64,000 bases of DNA from GCA-002793235 sp965267355 (lineage in GTDB: Bacteria; Bacteroidota; Bacteroidia; Flavobacteriales_E; Vicingaceae), in contig OZ253956.1 of assembly GCA_965267355.1 (NCBI GenBank), forward strand, positions 992,001 to 1,056,000, read 5' to 3'. The translations under genes were made by a program, and so were the position numbers. Each line of letters begins with the position of its first letter. The first letter of the stretch is position 1. The notes beneath the pieces are model-generated. The model had not been told where the DNA came from and ran no database searches. It saw only the letters and a program-made list of their open reading frames with translations. This document shows positions 35,188 through 43,687 of this stretch, in pieces.

Positions 35188-35397
35188 ATGTTAGAGCAAA
35201 AGCCTTTATCAGAAAGAGAAAAAGAAGTATTGACCCTTTATGCCAGAGGGTTAAACTATAATAGCATTGCTCAAAAACTTTCTATTAGCCCCTCAACCGT
35301 TCGGAAGCACACCGAAAATATTTATAAAAAATTACAAGTGCATAATAAAATGGAGGCAGTTCAGAAAGCTATCAAATTAAATATCATCAGTATTTAA
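35188..35397 (+). CDS. Receiver-less LuxR-type DNA-binding protein, 69 residues
   Basis: The whole protein is one LuxR/GerE helix-turn-helix domain: LSEREKEVLTLYARGLNYNS and SISPSTVRKHTENIYKKLQV, ending NKMEAVQKAIKLNIISI. It is nearly identical to the DNA-binding part of the regulator at 31858-32508 over the recognition helix. No receiver domain or other sensor part is present upstream in any frame, and a promoter with the palindrome ends 24 bases before its ATG, so it is not a fragment of a longer frame. It may act as constitutive activator, competitor or dimer partner. A type A secreted protein gene follows after 9 bases. Confidence 0.88.
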   Translation: MLEQKPLSEREKEVLTLYARGLNYNSIAQKLSISPSTVRKHTENIYKKLQVHNKMEAVQKAIKLNIISI

Positions 35398-35406
35398 AAT
35401 TAAGTT

Positions 35407-36387
35407 ATGAAAAAAACATTTTTACTAATAATTACTCTCACAGTTATATTAGCAAAATTTATTGCACAACCAACATTTACAAGTGCTGATATGCCTAATG
35501 TAGGGGATAATGATACTGTATTATATTTAAATTATTATGCTATAACCAATAATTTAGATACGGAAACAGGTAATGGTTATTTGTGGGACTTTTCAAGTCT
35601 TATTTTTAATCCAAACTTTTTTGAAGTTGATTCGTTTAGAGTTAAAACACACCCTGTAAGTGTTCCCCATACCAATGCTACAATAGAAGAATACAGGGAG
35701 GGGTCTTCTGGTCAGTTTGTAGATTTATTGAGTTATAATAATGATACATTATTTCTTTACAGAACAGGAACAGTTACTTCTGGAACAAGTTTTAACCCTC
35801 CATTAGCATCGGTTAAATTTCCTATTTCATTTAACCAGATGTCTGATTTAACCTCTCCAATATATGTAGGTGCTACATTAGCAGGAGAAAGAAGAACAAC
35901 ATTTTTGTATGATGGATTTGGTACTTTAAAAATGCCAGACAATAAAAATTACACAAATGTTTTTAGAGTTAAAAAGGTTGAAACAGATACGAATTACATT
36001 CTTAATAGTTCTACTACTTACACTAATTATATATGGTATAAGCAAGGTGGTCAAGTACCATTATTAAGAATGTTATATGCTGGGGTTTCTAACCTTTATT
36101 TTGTTTATGGTAGTAAGGCAAATAATACTTCAACAAATGTAGAAGATATAGAGTCGTCTATTGAAATTCAACTTTACCCTAATCCTGTTGAAGATGTTTT
36201 AAACCTTCAATTAAATGATGAGCTTAATGTTGAAGAGATAATTATTTATGATGTCTTAGGGAATATGATTAAATCTTATCAAGAAGATATTTCGCAAATA
36301 AAAACCCAAGATTTAGTAAAAGGAGCATATTTTATTCAAGTAAAAACAACAAAAGACATAGTTATAAAACCATTTATTAAAAGCTAG
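35407..36387 (+). CDS. Secreted protein with T9SS type A sorting domain
   Basis: A 326-residue exported protein with signal peptide (ending KFIAQ). The body (TSADMPNVGDNDTVLYLNYY, YLWDFSSL) resembles the product of 53959-55080, so the two are paralogues. The C-terminal type A sorting domain is seen in IEIQLYPNPVEDVLNLQL, IIIYDVLGNMIKSY and GAYFIQVKTTKD. No catalytic motif is recognised. It probably shares a transcript with the receiver-less regulator 9 bases upstream. Confidence 0.85.
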   Translation: MKKTFLLIITLTVILAKFIAQPTFTSADMPNVGDNDTVLYLNYYAITNNLDTETGNGYLWDFSSLIFNPNFFEVDSFRVKTHPVSVPHTNATIEEYREGSSGQFVDLLSYNNDTLFLYRTGTVTSGTSFNPPLASVKFPISFNQMSDLTSPIYVGATLAGERRTTFLYDGFGTLKMPDNKNYTNVFRVKKVETDTNYILNSSTTYTNYIWYKQGGQVPLLRMLYAGVSNLYFVYGSKANNTSTNVEDIESSIEIQLYPNPVEDVLNLQLNDELNVEEIIIYDVLGNMIKSYQEDISQIKTQDLVKGAYFIQVKTTKDIVIKPFIKS

Positions 36388-36396
36388 TTTAAAAAT

Positions 36397-36443
36397 TACG
36401 GCATATGCCGTATTGTGATAACATGCAGTATCACCGTACTTTG
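36397..36443 (+). promoter_or_regulatory. LuxR-type palindrome and promoter, copy C
   Basis: Perfect palindrome TACGGCATATGCCGTA (36397-36412), then TTG (36413-36415), 20 bases, then GTACTTTG (36436-36443). An extra inverted repeat GTGATA/TATCAC (36415-36420 and 36429-36434) sits inside the spacer and could be a second, repressor-type site. Start codon of the FGE-like gene 47 bases downstream. Confidence 0.65.
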
Positions 36444-36490
36444 AACATTATTAAATTAAGAAAAATAAAATCGCATAAAAACCATAAAAA

Positions 36491-38020
36491 ATGAAAACTT
36501 CATTTCTACAAAACATTAAAAGAACAGCAGCTTTGATGATTGCTCTATCAACTATAGGAGCAATTTCGGCTAATAACATTGCTGTTTCAAATTCATCAAT
36601 AGTTAACCAAAATACTGCTGGTGATTTTACCCATGTCAAATTTGATGTGAGTTGGGAAAACTCATGGAGAACATCTACTTATGAAAGTAACTGGGATGCA
36701 GCTTATGTTTTTGTAAAATATAGAATACCACCGATGAATACATGGTACCATGCAACATTAAACTACGTGGACGGAACAGCCGCAAATGATGGCAATACAG
36801 AACCAACAGGAGCGACCATTAATGCTACTTCTGATGGTAAAGGAGCATTTATATATAGAGATGCTAATGGTATCGGAAATGTAAATTTTACGGGAGCTGA
36901 ATTACGTTGGAATTATGGTGTTGATGGTTTAAATGATGAAGACAGTGTAGAAATATGCGTATTTGCCATAGAAATGGTTTATGTACCACAAGGAGCTTTT
37001 TATTTAGGAGATGGTGCAACTGCTGCCGGAGCTGGAATTAGAGGGCAATTTGAAGATGGAACTTCTGGTAATCCATTTTATTTAACTTCTGAAAATGCCT
37101 TAACTTTAGGTGGAGGAGGAGCAGGTTCTCTAGGAAATAATAATAAATCTGGAATGCAAACGTCATCTTATGAAGATTTTAGTGATGCAACGACCAGAAC
37201 TTTACCTGCAGCTTTCCCAAAAGGATTTAATGCTTTTTATTGTATGAAGTATGAAATTACACAAGGTCAATATGCAGATTTTTTAAATAAATTAACTTTA
37301 ACTCAAGCTACTGCCAGATATATTGGAGCGTATAATACTTCTCATCAGTCTATCACTGGAACTCATCCAACATACGCAGCTGATGCTCCGGATAGACCAT
37401 TAGCATACATTAATTATGCAGATTTTTATAGCTATTTAGATTGGAGTGGTTTACGTCCAATGACGGAGTTAGAGTACGAAAAAGCATCTAGAGGATCAAG
37501 AGGAATAGGGTTTTTACCAACCCCAGATGAATATGCTTGGGGAGATGTTACTATCCATGCAGCAGGTTATACAATGACCAATCCTGGATTGCCAAATGAG
37601 ACAATTAATGCAGTATCAACCATAGGAAATGCATCATATAATACGACAAATAATAGCCGTCCTTATAGAGTAGGAGCCGTAGCAGCTAGTCAGGCAACAC
37701 CTAATAGAGTAGAAGCTGGAGCAACGTACTATGGAATTATGGAAATGAGTGGAAATCAATGGGAATTTACTATTGCTGTTGGTAGAGGAGAAGGACGAGT
37801 TTTTGATGGATTGCATGGAGATGGAGAAATAGATGCTTCAGGAGTTTATGATGTAACCAATTGGCCTTCTGGTGTTTGGGGTCTTGGAATGAGAGGTGGA
37901 GGGTATAACTCTGCAAGTCATCAATTAAGAACCTCTTCACGCCAATATGCACATTATCATGCTACGACAGGAGCACGTCAATATTCTTATACTGGCAGAG
38001 GAGTGAGAACGGCTCAATAA
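36491..38020 (+). CDS. Exported FGE/SUMF1-like protein, probably non-catalytic
   Basis: A 509-residue exported protein (signal ending AISAN). Residues about 28-165 form an unrecognised beta-rich domain (FTHVKFDVSWENSWRTSTYE). Residues about 165-509 form an FGE-sulfatase/SUMF1-like domain: MVYVPQGAFYLGDG, MKYEITQGQYADFLNKL, LRPMTELEYEKASRG and GNQWEFTIAVG, ending YTGRGVRTAQ. The paired active-site cysteines expected in true formylglycine-generating enzymes near the C-terminus are absent, so it is more likely a binding or structural protein, as GldJ/GldK are in the gliding/T9SS machinery. It opens a cluster with a type B protein and PorP/SprF downstream. Confidence 0.85.
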   Translation: MKTSFLQNIKRTAALMIALSTIGAISANNIAVSNSSIVNQNTAGDFTHVKFDVSWENSWRTSTYESNWDAAYVFVKYRIPPMNTWYHATLNYVDGTAANDGNTEPTGATINATSDGKGAFIYRDANGIGNVNFTGAELRWNYGVDGLNDEDSVEICVFAIEMVYVPQGAFYLGDGATAAGAGIRGQFEDGTSGNPFYLTSENALTLGGGGAGSLGNNNKSGMQTSSYEDFSDATTRTLPAAFPKGFNAFYCMKYEITQGQYADFLNKLTLTQATARYIGAYNTSHQSITGTHPTYAADAPDRPLAYINYADFYSYLDWSGLRPMTELEYEKASRGSRGIGFLPTPDEYAWGDVTIHAAGYTMTNPGLPNETINAVSTIGNASYNTTNNSRPYRVGAVAASQATPNRVEAGATYYGIMEMSGNQWEFTIAVGRGEGRVFDGLHGDGEIDASGVYDVTNWPSGVWGLGMRGGGYNSASHQLRTSSRQYAHYHATTGARQYSYTGRGVRTAQ

Positions 38021-38063
38021 TTTAATACCTAATCAATAGCTATTAGAATCATTTTATCTAAAC

Positions 38064-41000
38064 ATGATTAATAGAATATTATACATAATCGTTTTGTTGT
38101 TTACCACTTCGGTTACAATGGCTCAAAACAACGCTATATTTAATGGCGGTAGTGCAGATGGACATGACAGAACTTGTTACCAACAAAATACAGCAATTAC
38201 GGTAGATTTTTCGGGGGGTAATGGAGATGGTCATTCAACAGATTGTTACCAGCAATCAACACCTCTTACTATAACTTTTACAGGAGGAAGTGCTGATGGG
38301 CATGCAATGGATTGCTACCAACAAACAACACCAGTTACAGTTGCTTTTAGTGGTGGTAATGGAGATGGATACAGTAGAGATTGTTACACACAAAGCTCTA
38401 ACTTAAATCCAATTTTTAGTGGTGGCATTGGAGGAGATGGAATGTTAAATGGTTGTGCTAATGAACCTCTGGGATGTACTTTAGCTATTGCTCTAGGTAA
38501 TGATACTACTTTTTGCAATGGACAAACACTAACCTTAGATGCAGGTGCTTTTCCGGGTGGAGCAACTTACCTGTGGCAAGATAGTTCTGCTAACCAAACC
38601 TTTGTAGTAGATACTACAGGTTTGTATTATGTGTTTGTAACTGATACAGGTGGTTGCACAGGAGTTGATTCTATTAATGTAACAGTTAACCCTGTTCCAG
38701 TGGTAGATTTAGGAAATGATACTGCCTTTTGTGATGGCAATAATTTAGTGTTGGATGCAGGAAATGCTGGAGCAACATACGTTTGGCAAAATACAGCAAC
38801 ACCACCTTTCCAAAACCAAACATTTACAGTAAATACTTCGGGTACTTATTATGTAACAGCAAGTTTTGGTACTTGTAGCGATACTGATTCTATTGAGGTA
38901 ACGGTTAACCCTATTGTAACCACTAATTTAACAGATTCAGTAATTTGTAATGGAGACAGCGCCTTAATTTTTGGTAATTACGAAACTGTTGCAGGCACCT
39001 ACAGAGATACCATTACAGCAAGTACAGGTTGTGATAGCATTTTAGTACAGCAATTAATTGTAAACCCAACTTACAATAATAATTTGGGAACTGTAACTAT
39101 CTGTCAAGGAGATAGTGCTTTGATATTGGGTAACTACGAAACAGTAGCAGGAATGTACTCAGACACGTTACAAAGCATCAATGGTTGTGATAGTATTGTA
39201 AGTCAAACGTTGAATGTTGATCCAGCACATATTTTTAGCTTAGGAAACGATACCGCATTTTGTGCAGGCAATAGTTTAACTTTAGATGCAGGAGCAGGAG
39301 CAACATCTTACTTGTGGATGAATAACCCAATACCATCGCACCAAAATCAAACCTTTACAGTAAGTGCAACAGGAACTTATTATGTAGAAACCACCATAGG
39401 AGCCTGTACTACAACAGATACTATTAACGTAACAGTACATCCAAATCAAAATACCAATCTAACAGATAGTGTAATCTGCCAAGGAGATAGTGCATTAATA
39501 TTTGGAACTTACCAAAGTGTAGCAGGAACTTATTACGATAGTTTACAAACTACAAATGGTTGCGATAGTATATTGATACAGCAACTGGTGGTTAATCCAT
39601 CTTACAATAACAATCTTGGTACAGTAAGTATTTGTGCAGGAGATAGTGCGTTAATCTTTGGAAATTATGAAACCGTTGCAGGAGTTTATTATGACTCAAC
39701 ACAAACAATAAATGGTTGTGATAGTATTGTAGAGCAAACCTTAGCAGTTTTAACTAACACCTCTGTAAACCTTGGTAATGATACAGCAATTTGTCAAGGA
39801 GAAAGCATTACCTTAGATGCGGGAGCAGGAGGAAGTTCTTACTTATGGATGAACAACCCGATTCCATCGCACCAAAATCAAACATTTACTGTAAATGCAA
39901 CAGGTACTTATTTTGTTGAGGTAACAACAGGTTCTTGTTATGCCACTGATACTATCAATGTAACTGTTAACCCTGTAGTTACAACTAACTTAGCAGACAG
40001 TATTATTTGTAATGGCGATAGTGCGTTAATTTTTGGAAATTATCAAATCGTAGCAGGAACTTACAGAGATACCATTACTGCAAGTACAGGTTGTGATAGT
40101 ATTTTAGTACAGCAATTAATTGTAAATCCAACTTACAATAATAATTTGGGAACTGTAACTATCTGTCAAGGAGATAGTGCTATGATTTTTGGAAATTATG
40201 AAACTGTAGCAGGAACATATTCAGACACGTTACAAAGCATCAATGGTTGTGATAGCATTGTAAGTCAAACGTTGAATGTTGATCCAGCACATATTTTTAG
40301 CTTAGGAAACGATACCGCATTCTGTGCAGGCAATAGTTTAACTTTAGATGCAGGAGCAGGAGCAACATCTTACTTGTGGATGAACAACCCAATTCCATCG
40401 CACCAAAATCAAACATTTACAGTAAGTGCTACAGGAACCTATTATGTAACAGCAACTATTGGTGTGTGTTCAACAACTGATAGTATAGATGTGACCGTGA
40501 TACAACCCGTATTTACTAACTTAACCGATAGTGTTATTTGTCAAGGAGACAGTAGTTTAATCTTTGGAAATTATGAAACTGTTGCAGGGAATTACTACGA
40601 TACTTTAACTTCGGTAGCAACTGGATGTGATAGTATTTTAGTACAACAATTGGTGGTGAACCCAACATACAACAATAACTTAGGCACAATAAGTATTTGT
40701 CAAGGAGATAGTGCCATGATTCTTGGGAATTATGAGAGTGTTGCAGGAACTTATACCGACACATTACAATCTATTAATGGCTGTGATAGTATAGTATCTC
40801 AAACTTTAAACATTGACCCAACTCCAATAGTTGATTTAGGTAATGATACAACTTTCTGCTCGGGTAATAGTTTAACTTTAGATGCAGGATCAGGAGCAAC
40901 ATCTTACTTATGGATGAACAACCCGATTCCATCACACCAAAATCAAACGTTTACAGTAAGTACCACAGGAACTTATTATGTAACAGCAACTATTGGTGTG

Positions 41001-42557
41001 TGTTCAGCAACTGACAGTATAGATGTAACGGTAATACAACCAATATTTACAAATTATACAGACTTAGTAATTTGTGCAGGGGATAGTGCATTAATCTTTG
41101 GAAGTTACGAAACCGTTGCAGGAAACTACTACGATACTTTAACTTCTGTAATAACAGGATGTGATAGTATCTTAGTACAACAATTAGTTGTAAACCCAAT
41201 TTACAACAACAACTTAGGCACGATAAGTATTTGTGCAGGAGATAGTGCTTTAATATTGGGTAACTACGAAACCGTTGCAGGAACTTATACTGATACCTTG
41301 CAAAGTATTAATGGTTGCGATAGTATTGTAAGTCAAACGTTAAATGTTGATCCAATTCCAGTAGTTGACTTGGGCAACGATACTACTTTCTGCTCAGGTA
41401 ATAGTTTAACTTTAGATGCAGGATCAGGAGCAACATCTTACTTATGGATGAACAACCCGATTCCATCACACCAAAATCAAACATTTACAGTAAGTACCAC
41501 AGGAACTTATTATGTAACAGCAACTATTGGTGTGTGTTCAGCAACTGACAGTATAGATGTAATCGTGATACAGCCAGTATTTACTAACTTAACAGATATT
41601 AATATTTGTAGCGGAGATAGTGCTAACATTTTCGGAAACTTTGAAACGGTTGCAGGTACTTATTATGATACTTTGGTTGCTTCAGCTACTATGTGTGATA
41701 GCATCTTGGTTCAAGAACTTCTTGTAAATCCAAATGTTTCAACCAATGATAGTACAACTATTTGTAATGGAGATAGTATTTTACTGGGAGGAGCTTTCCA
41801 AACCTTAGCAGGAACGTATTATGATACTTTACAAACAAGTGTGGGTTGCGATAGTTTATTGATTACTGAATTAAGTGTAGTAAACGGATTTACTACCAAC
41901 TTGGCCGATACAATATGCGAAGGAGAAAGTTTATTTGTTGGAGGAGCATTGCAAACTACCACAGGAGTTTATTACGATTCTTTACAATCGGTTAGTGGAT
42001 GCGATAGTTTAGTAATAACTAACCTATTAGTTACACCAATGCCAACAGTAATAGTAACTGCTGAGCCAACTATCATTGCTGCTGGAGAGTCATCTCAGTT
42101 AAACGCAACAGGTGGAGGAACATACAACTGGACACCAAATAGTAGCTTAAATTGCAGTACTTGTGCCAATCCAATAGCATCACCAACAGAAACTACTTTA
42201 TATACCGTTACAGTAGATTCAAATGGATGTGTAGTAAGCGATACGGTTACTGTTAGTGTAGATGATGAGTTCTTTATTCCAGAAGGCTTCTCGCCTAATG
42301 GAGATGGTGTAAACGATGTATTTGAAATAGTAGGAATTGCTAAATATCCAAACAACAGTATCACTATAATTAACCGTTGGGGAAGTAAAGTGTTTGAAGC
42401 AGCCCCTTACAAAGCAGATTGGAACGGAACAAATCAGTTTGGGGTGAGTTTTGGAGATGATTTACCATCAGGCACTTATTTCTACATCTTGAATTTAGGA
42501 AAAGAAGGACCTAATGGCGAACAAGAAATTAAAGGATATATCTACTTAAATAGATAA
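38064..42557 (+). CDS. Giant repeat-rich surface protein with T9SS type B sorting domain
   Basis: A 1497-residue exported protein with signal peptide (ending TMAQ). Residues 26-118 contain four 23-residue repeats with the theme FxGGxxDGHxxxCYQQ. From about 140 an Ig-like unit LGNDTxFCxGxxLxLDAG...TYYV alternates with two copies of a shorter unit ICxGDSALIFGNYETVAGTY...GCDSI. This composite of about 177 residues occurs about five times, with near-identical DNA in places. The C-terminus is a type B sorting domain (GFSPNGDGVNDVFEIVG, IINRWGSKVFEAAP). Likely a long stalk or adhesin on the surface, exported by the T9SS with the PorP/SprF protein encoded 2 bases downstream. Confidence 0.93.
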   Translation: MINRILYIIVLLFTTSVTMAQNNAIFNGGSADGHDRTCYQQNTAITVDFSGGNGDGHSTDCYQQSTPLTITFTGGSADGHAMDCYQQTTPVTVAFSGGNGDGYSRDCYTQSSNLNPIFSGGIGGDGMLNGCANEPLGCTLAIALGNDTTFCNGQTLTLDAGAFPGGATYLWQDSSANQTFVVDTTGLYYVFVTDTGGCTGVDSINVTVNPVPVVDLGNDTAFCDGNNLVLDAGNAGATYVWQNTATPPFQNQTFTVNTSGTYYVTASFGTCSDTDSIEVTVNPIVTTNLTDSVICNGDSALIFGNYETVAGTYRDTITASTGCDSILVQQLIVNPTYNNNLGTVTICQGDSALILGNYETVAGMYSDTLQSINGCDSIVSQTLNVDPAHIFSLGNDTAFCAGNSLTLDAGAGATSYLWMNNPIPSHQNQTFTVSATGTYYVETTIGACTTTDTINVTVHPNQNTNLTDSVICQGDSALIFGTYQSVAGTYYDSLQTTNGCDSILIQQLVVNPSYNNNLGTVSICAGDSALIFGNYETVAGVYYDSTQTINGCDSIVEQTLAVLTNTSVNLGNDTAICQGESITLDAGAGGSSYLWMNNPIPSHQNQTFTVNATGTYFVEVTTGSCYATDTINVTVNPVVTTNLADSIICNGDSALIFGNYQIVAGTYRDTITASTGCDSILVQQLIVNPTYNNNLGTVTICQGDSAMIFGNYETVAGTYSDTLQSINGCDSIVSQTLNVDPAHIFSLGNDTAFCAGNSLTLDAGAGATSYLWMNNPIPSHQNQTFTVSATGTYYVTATIGVCSTTDSIDVTVIQPVFTNLTDSVICQGDSSLIFGNYETVAGNYYDTLTSVATGCDSILVQQLVVNPTYNNNLGTISICQGDSAMILGNYESVAGTYTDTLQSINGCDSIVSQTLNIDPTPIVDLGNDTTFCSGNSLTLDAGSGATSYLWMNNPIPSHQNQTFTVSTTGTYYVTATIGVCSATDSIDVTVIQPIFTNYTDLVICAGDSALIFGSYETVAGNYYDTLTSVITGCDSILVQQLVVNPIYNNNLGTISICAGDSALILGNYETVAGTYTDTLQSINGCDSIVSQTLNVDPIPVVDLGNDTTFCSGNSLTLDAGSGATSYLWMNNPIPSHQNQTFTVSTTGTYYVTATIGVCSATDSIDVIVIQPVFTNLTDINICSGDSANIFGNFETVAGTYYDTLVASATMCDSILVQELLVNPNVSTNDSTTICNGDSILLGGAFQTLAGTYYDTLQTSVGCDSLLITELSVVNGFTTNLADTICEGESLFVGGALQTTTGVYYDSLQSVSGCDSLVITNLLVTPMPTVIVTAEPTIIAAGESSQLNATGGGTYNWTPNSSLNCSTCANPIASPTETTLYTVTVDSNGCVVSDTVTVSVDDEFFIPEGFSPNGDGVNDVFEIVGIAKYPNNSITIINRWGSKVFEAAPYKADWNGTNQFGVSFGDDLPSGTYFYILNLGKEGPNGEQEIKGYIYLNR
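38139..38441 (+). repeat. 69-base coding tandem repeat (four full copies and a partial fifth)
   Basis: Encodes 23-residue units starting FNGG, FSGG, FTGG, FSGG and a short FSGG. Units 1-4 each carry one Cys in CYQQ or CYTQ. The partial copy lacks the Cys. Confidence 0.85.
38711..41890 (+). repeat. Coding tandem repeat of about 531 bases
   Basis: The sequence for LGNDT recurs near 38711, 39239, 39771, 40302, 40835 and 41371, at intervals of 528-536 bases. Long stretches are almost identical between copies, for example the part encoding SYLWMNNPIPSHQNQTFTV in copies 2-6. Such repeats invite recombination and can be mis-assembled. Confidence 0.85.
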
Positions 42558-42559
42558 CG

Positions 42560-43498
42560 ATGAAAAAACTTTGTACATATATCACATTACTTTTTGTAAT
42601 AGCAATAGCTAATCAAGCCGTTGCTCAACAAGAGTATATGTTTACCCACTACATGTTTAACCAAATGGCTATTAACCCAGGTTTTACAGGCACGCAAGAC
42701 GTTTTAAGTATCACAGCTTTACACCGCAGCCAGTGGGTTGCTTTTGAGGGAGCTCCAACTACTCAAAACATTACAGCTCACATGCCAATAGAAGGTAAAA
42801 ATTTTGGAGTAGGTATGGGTATTAGTAACGACCAAATTGGTCCAACCCAAAACATTGGAGTTAATGGAAACTTTGCTTATCATTTAAAAGTAAACGAAGA
42901 AGTAACATTAGGTTTGGGAATAAGTGCAGGGATAAACGTTTTTTCTAATAATTTAACTTCATTAAAAACAGTTAATGCTAATGATGCTGCTTTTGCAGAG
43001 AATGTAAATAATAAAATGTTGCCTAATGTTGGTTTTGGTGCTTACTATTTTACCGATAAATATTTTGCAGGAATTTCAACACCAAAACTCTTGCAAAACA
43101 ACTTAGATATTAATGACCCAACAGGTACATCATTAGCTGTTTCTCATGAAAAACGTCATTATTTTTTAACGGGAGGAGCAGTTTTTAACCTAACTTCTGA
43201 TGGAAAATTTAAAATTAAACCCACTACTTTAATTAAAGTTACAGGTGGTGCTCCTTTACAAATAGATTTAACAGGAAATGTTATTTATAACGATCAAATA
43301 ACAGCAGGTCTTTCATTAAGAACAGGCGATGCAATGGGCTTACTGTTAGGTTATAACATTAACGAAAATTTTACAGCAGGGTATAGTTTTGACTTTTCTT
43401 ACACCAACACTACATTTAATTACAATGGTGGTAGTCATGAGGTTATGATACAATACAACATTACAAAGAGTAAGTCCGATACACCAAGTTATTATTAG
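42560..43498 (+). CDS. T9SS-associated outer-membrane protein, PorP/SprF family (third copy)
   Basis: A 312-residue protein with signal peptide (ending QAVAQ) and the family signature QQEYMFTHYMFNQMAINPGF and LHRSQWVAFEGAPTTQN. The barrel closes with FNYNGGSHEVMIQYNI. It is closer to typical PorP/SprF than the copy at 22006. It starts 2 bases after the giant repeat protein and is its likely secretion or anchoring partner. Confidence 0.93.
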   Translation: MKKLCTYITLLFVIAIANQAVAQQEYMFTHYMFNQMAINPGFTGTQDVLSITALHRSQWVAFEGAPTTQNITAHMPIEGKNFGVGMGISNDQIGPTQNIGVNGNFAYHLKVNEEVTLGLGISAGINVFSNNLTSLKTVNANDAAFAENVNNKMLPNVGFGAYYFTDKYFAGISTPKLLQNNLDINDPTGTSLAVSHEKRHYFLTGGAVFNLTSDGKFKIKPTTLIKVTGGAPLQIDLTGNVIYNDQITAGLSLRTGDAMGLLLGYNINENFTAGYSFDFSYTNTTFNYNGGSHEVMIQYNITKSKSDTPSYY

Positions 43499-43506
43499 AT
43501 TAAATA

Positions 43507-43553
43507 TAAGGCAAATGCCGTATTGACGTCTTACTACTTCTCAAATACTTTTA
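43507..43553 (+). promoter_or_regulatory. LuxR-type palindrome and promoter, copy D
   Basis: Core TAAGGCAAATGCCGTA (43507-43522), TTG (43523-43525), 20 bases, then TACTTTTA (43546-43553). It opens a separate transcript for the exported protein at 43688 with a leader of roughly 130 bases. Confidence 0.6.
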
Positions 43554-43614
43554 CATCGACAATCAGTTTTAGTTCAACTAATAGGCAAAAAGAAATTTTA
43601 TAAGGTTAGAGTTT

Positions 43615-43680
43615 CTCTTTCAAAAGTAGTCTATTGGTTTGGTTGATCAAATTGAAAGAGAGCTCTATCAAAACCAAACC
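43615..43680 (+). promoter_or_regulatory. Structured leader with two interlocking helices (possible pseudoknot)
   Basis: Helix 1: CTCTTTCAA (43615-43623) with TTGAAAGAG (43652-43660), 9 perfect pairs. Helix 2: GGTTTGGTTGAT (43636-43647) with ATCAAAACCAAACC (43667-43680), 9 perfect pairs plus 3 after a two-base bulge. The arms alternate, so the helices either form an H-type pseudoknot or exclude each other. Helix 2 ends 7 bases before the ATG at 43688, leaving AGAAAAA free, so the fold could control translation. It does not fit a riboswitch class I know. Confidence 0.45.
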
Positions 43681-43687
43681 AGAAAAA

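Noticed and set aside
38711..41890. Regular repeats as a CRISPR array or mobile element
   Set aside because: Units are about 531 bases, in frame, and encode conserved protein domains. There are no short direct repeats with unique spacers and no cas genes.
43615..43680. The interlocking leader as a preQ1 riboswitch
   Set aside because: It is longer, lacks the conserved preQ1 loop sequence, and the downstream gene has no link to queuosine.
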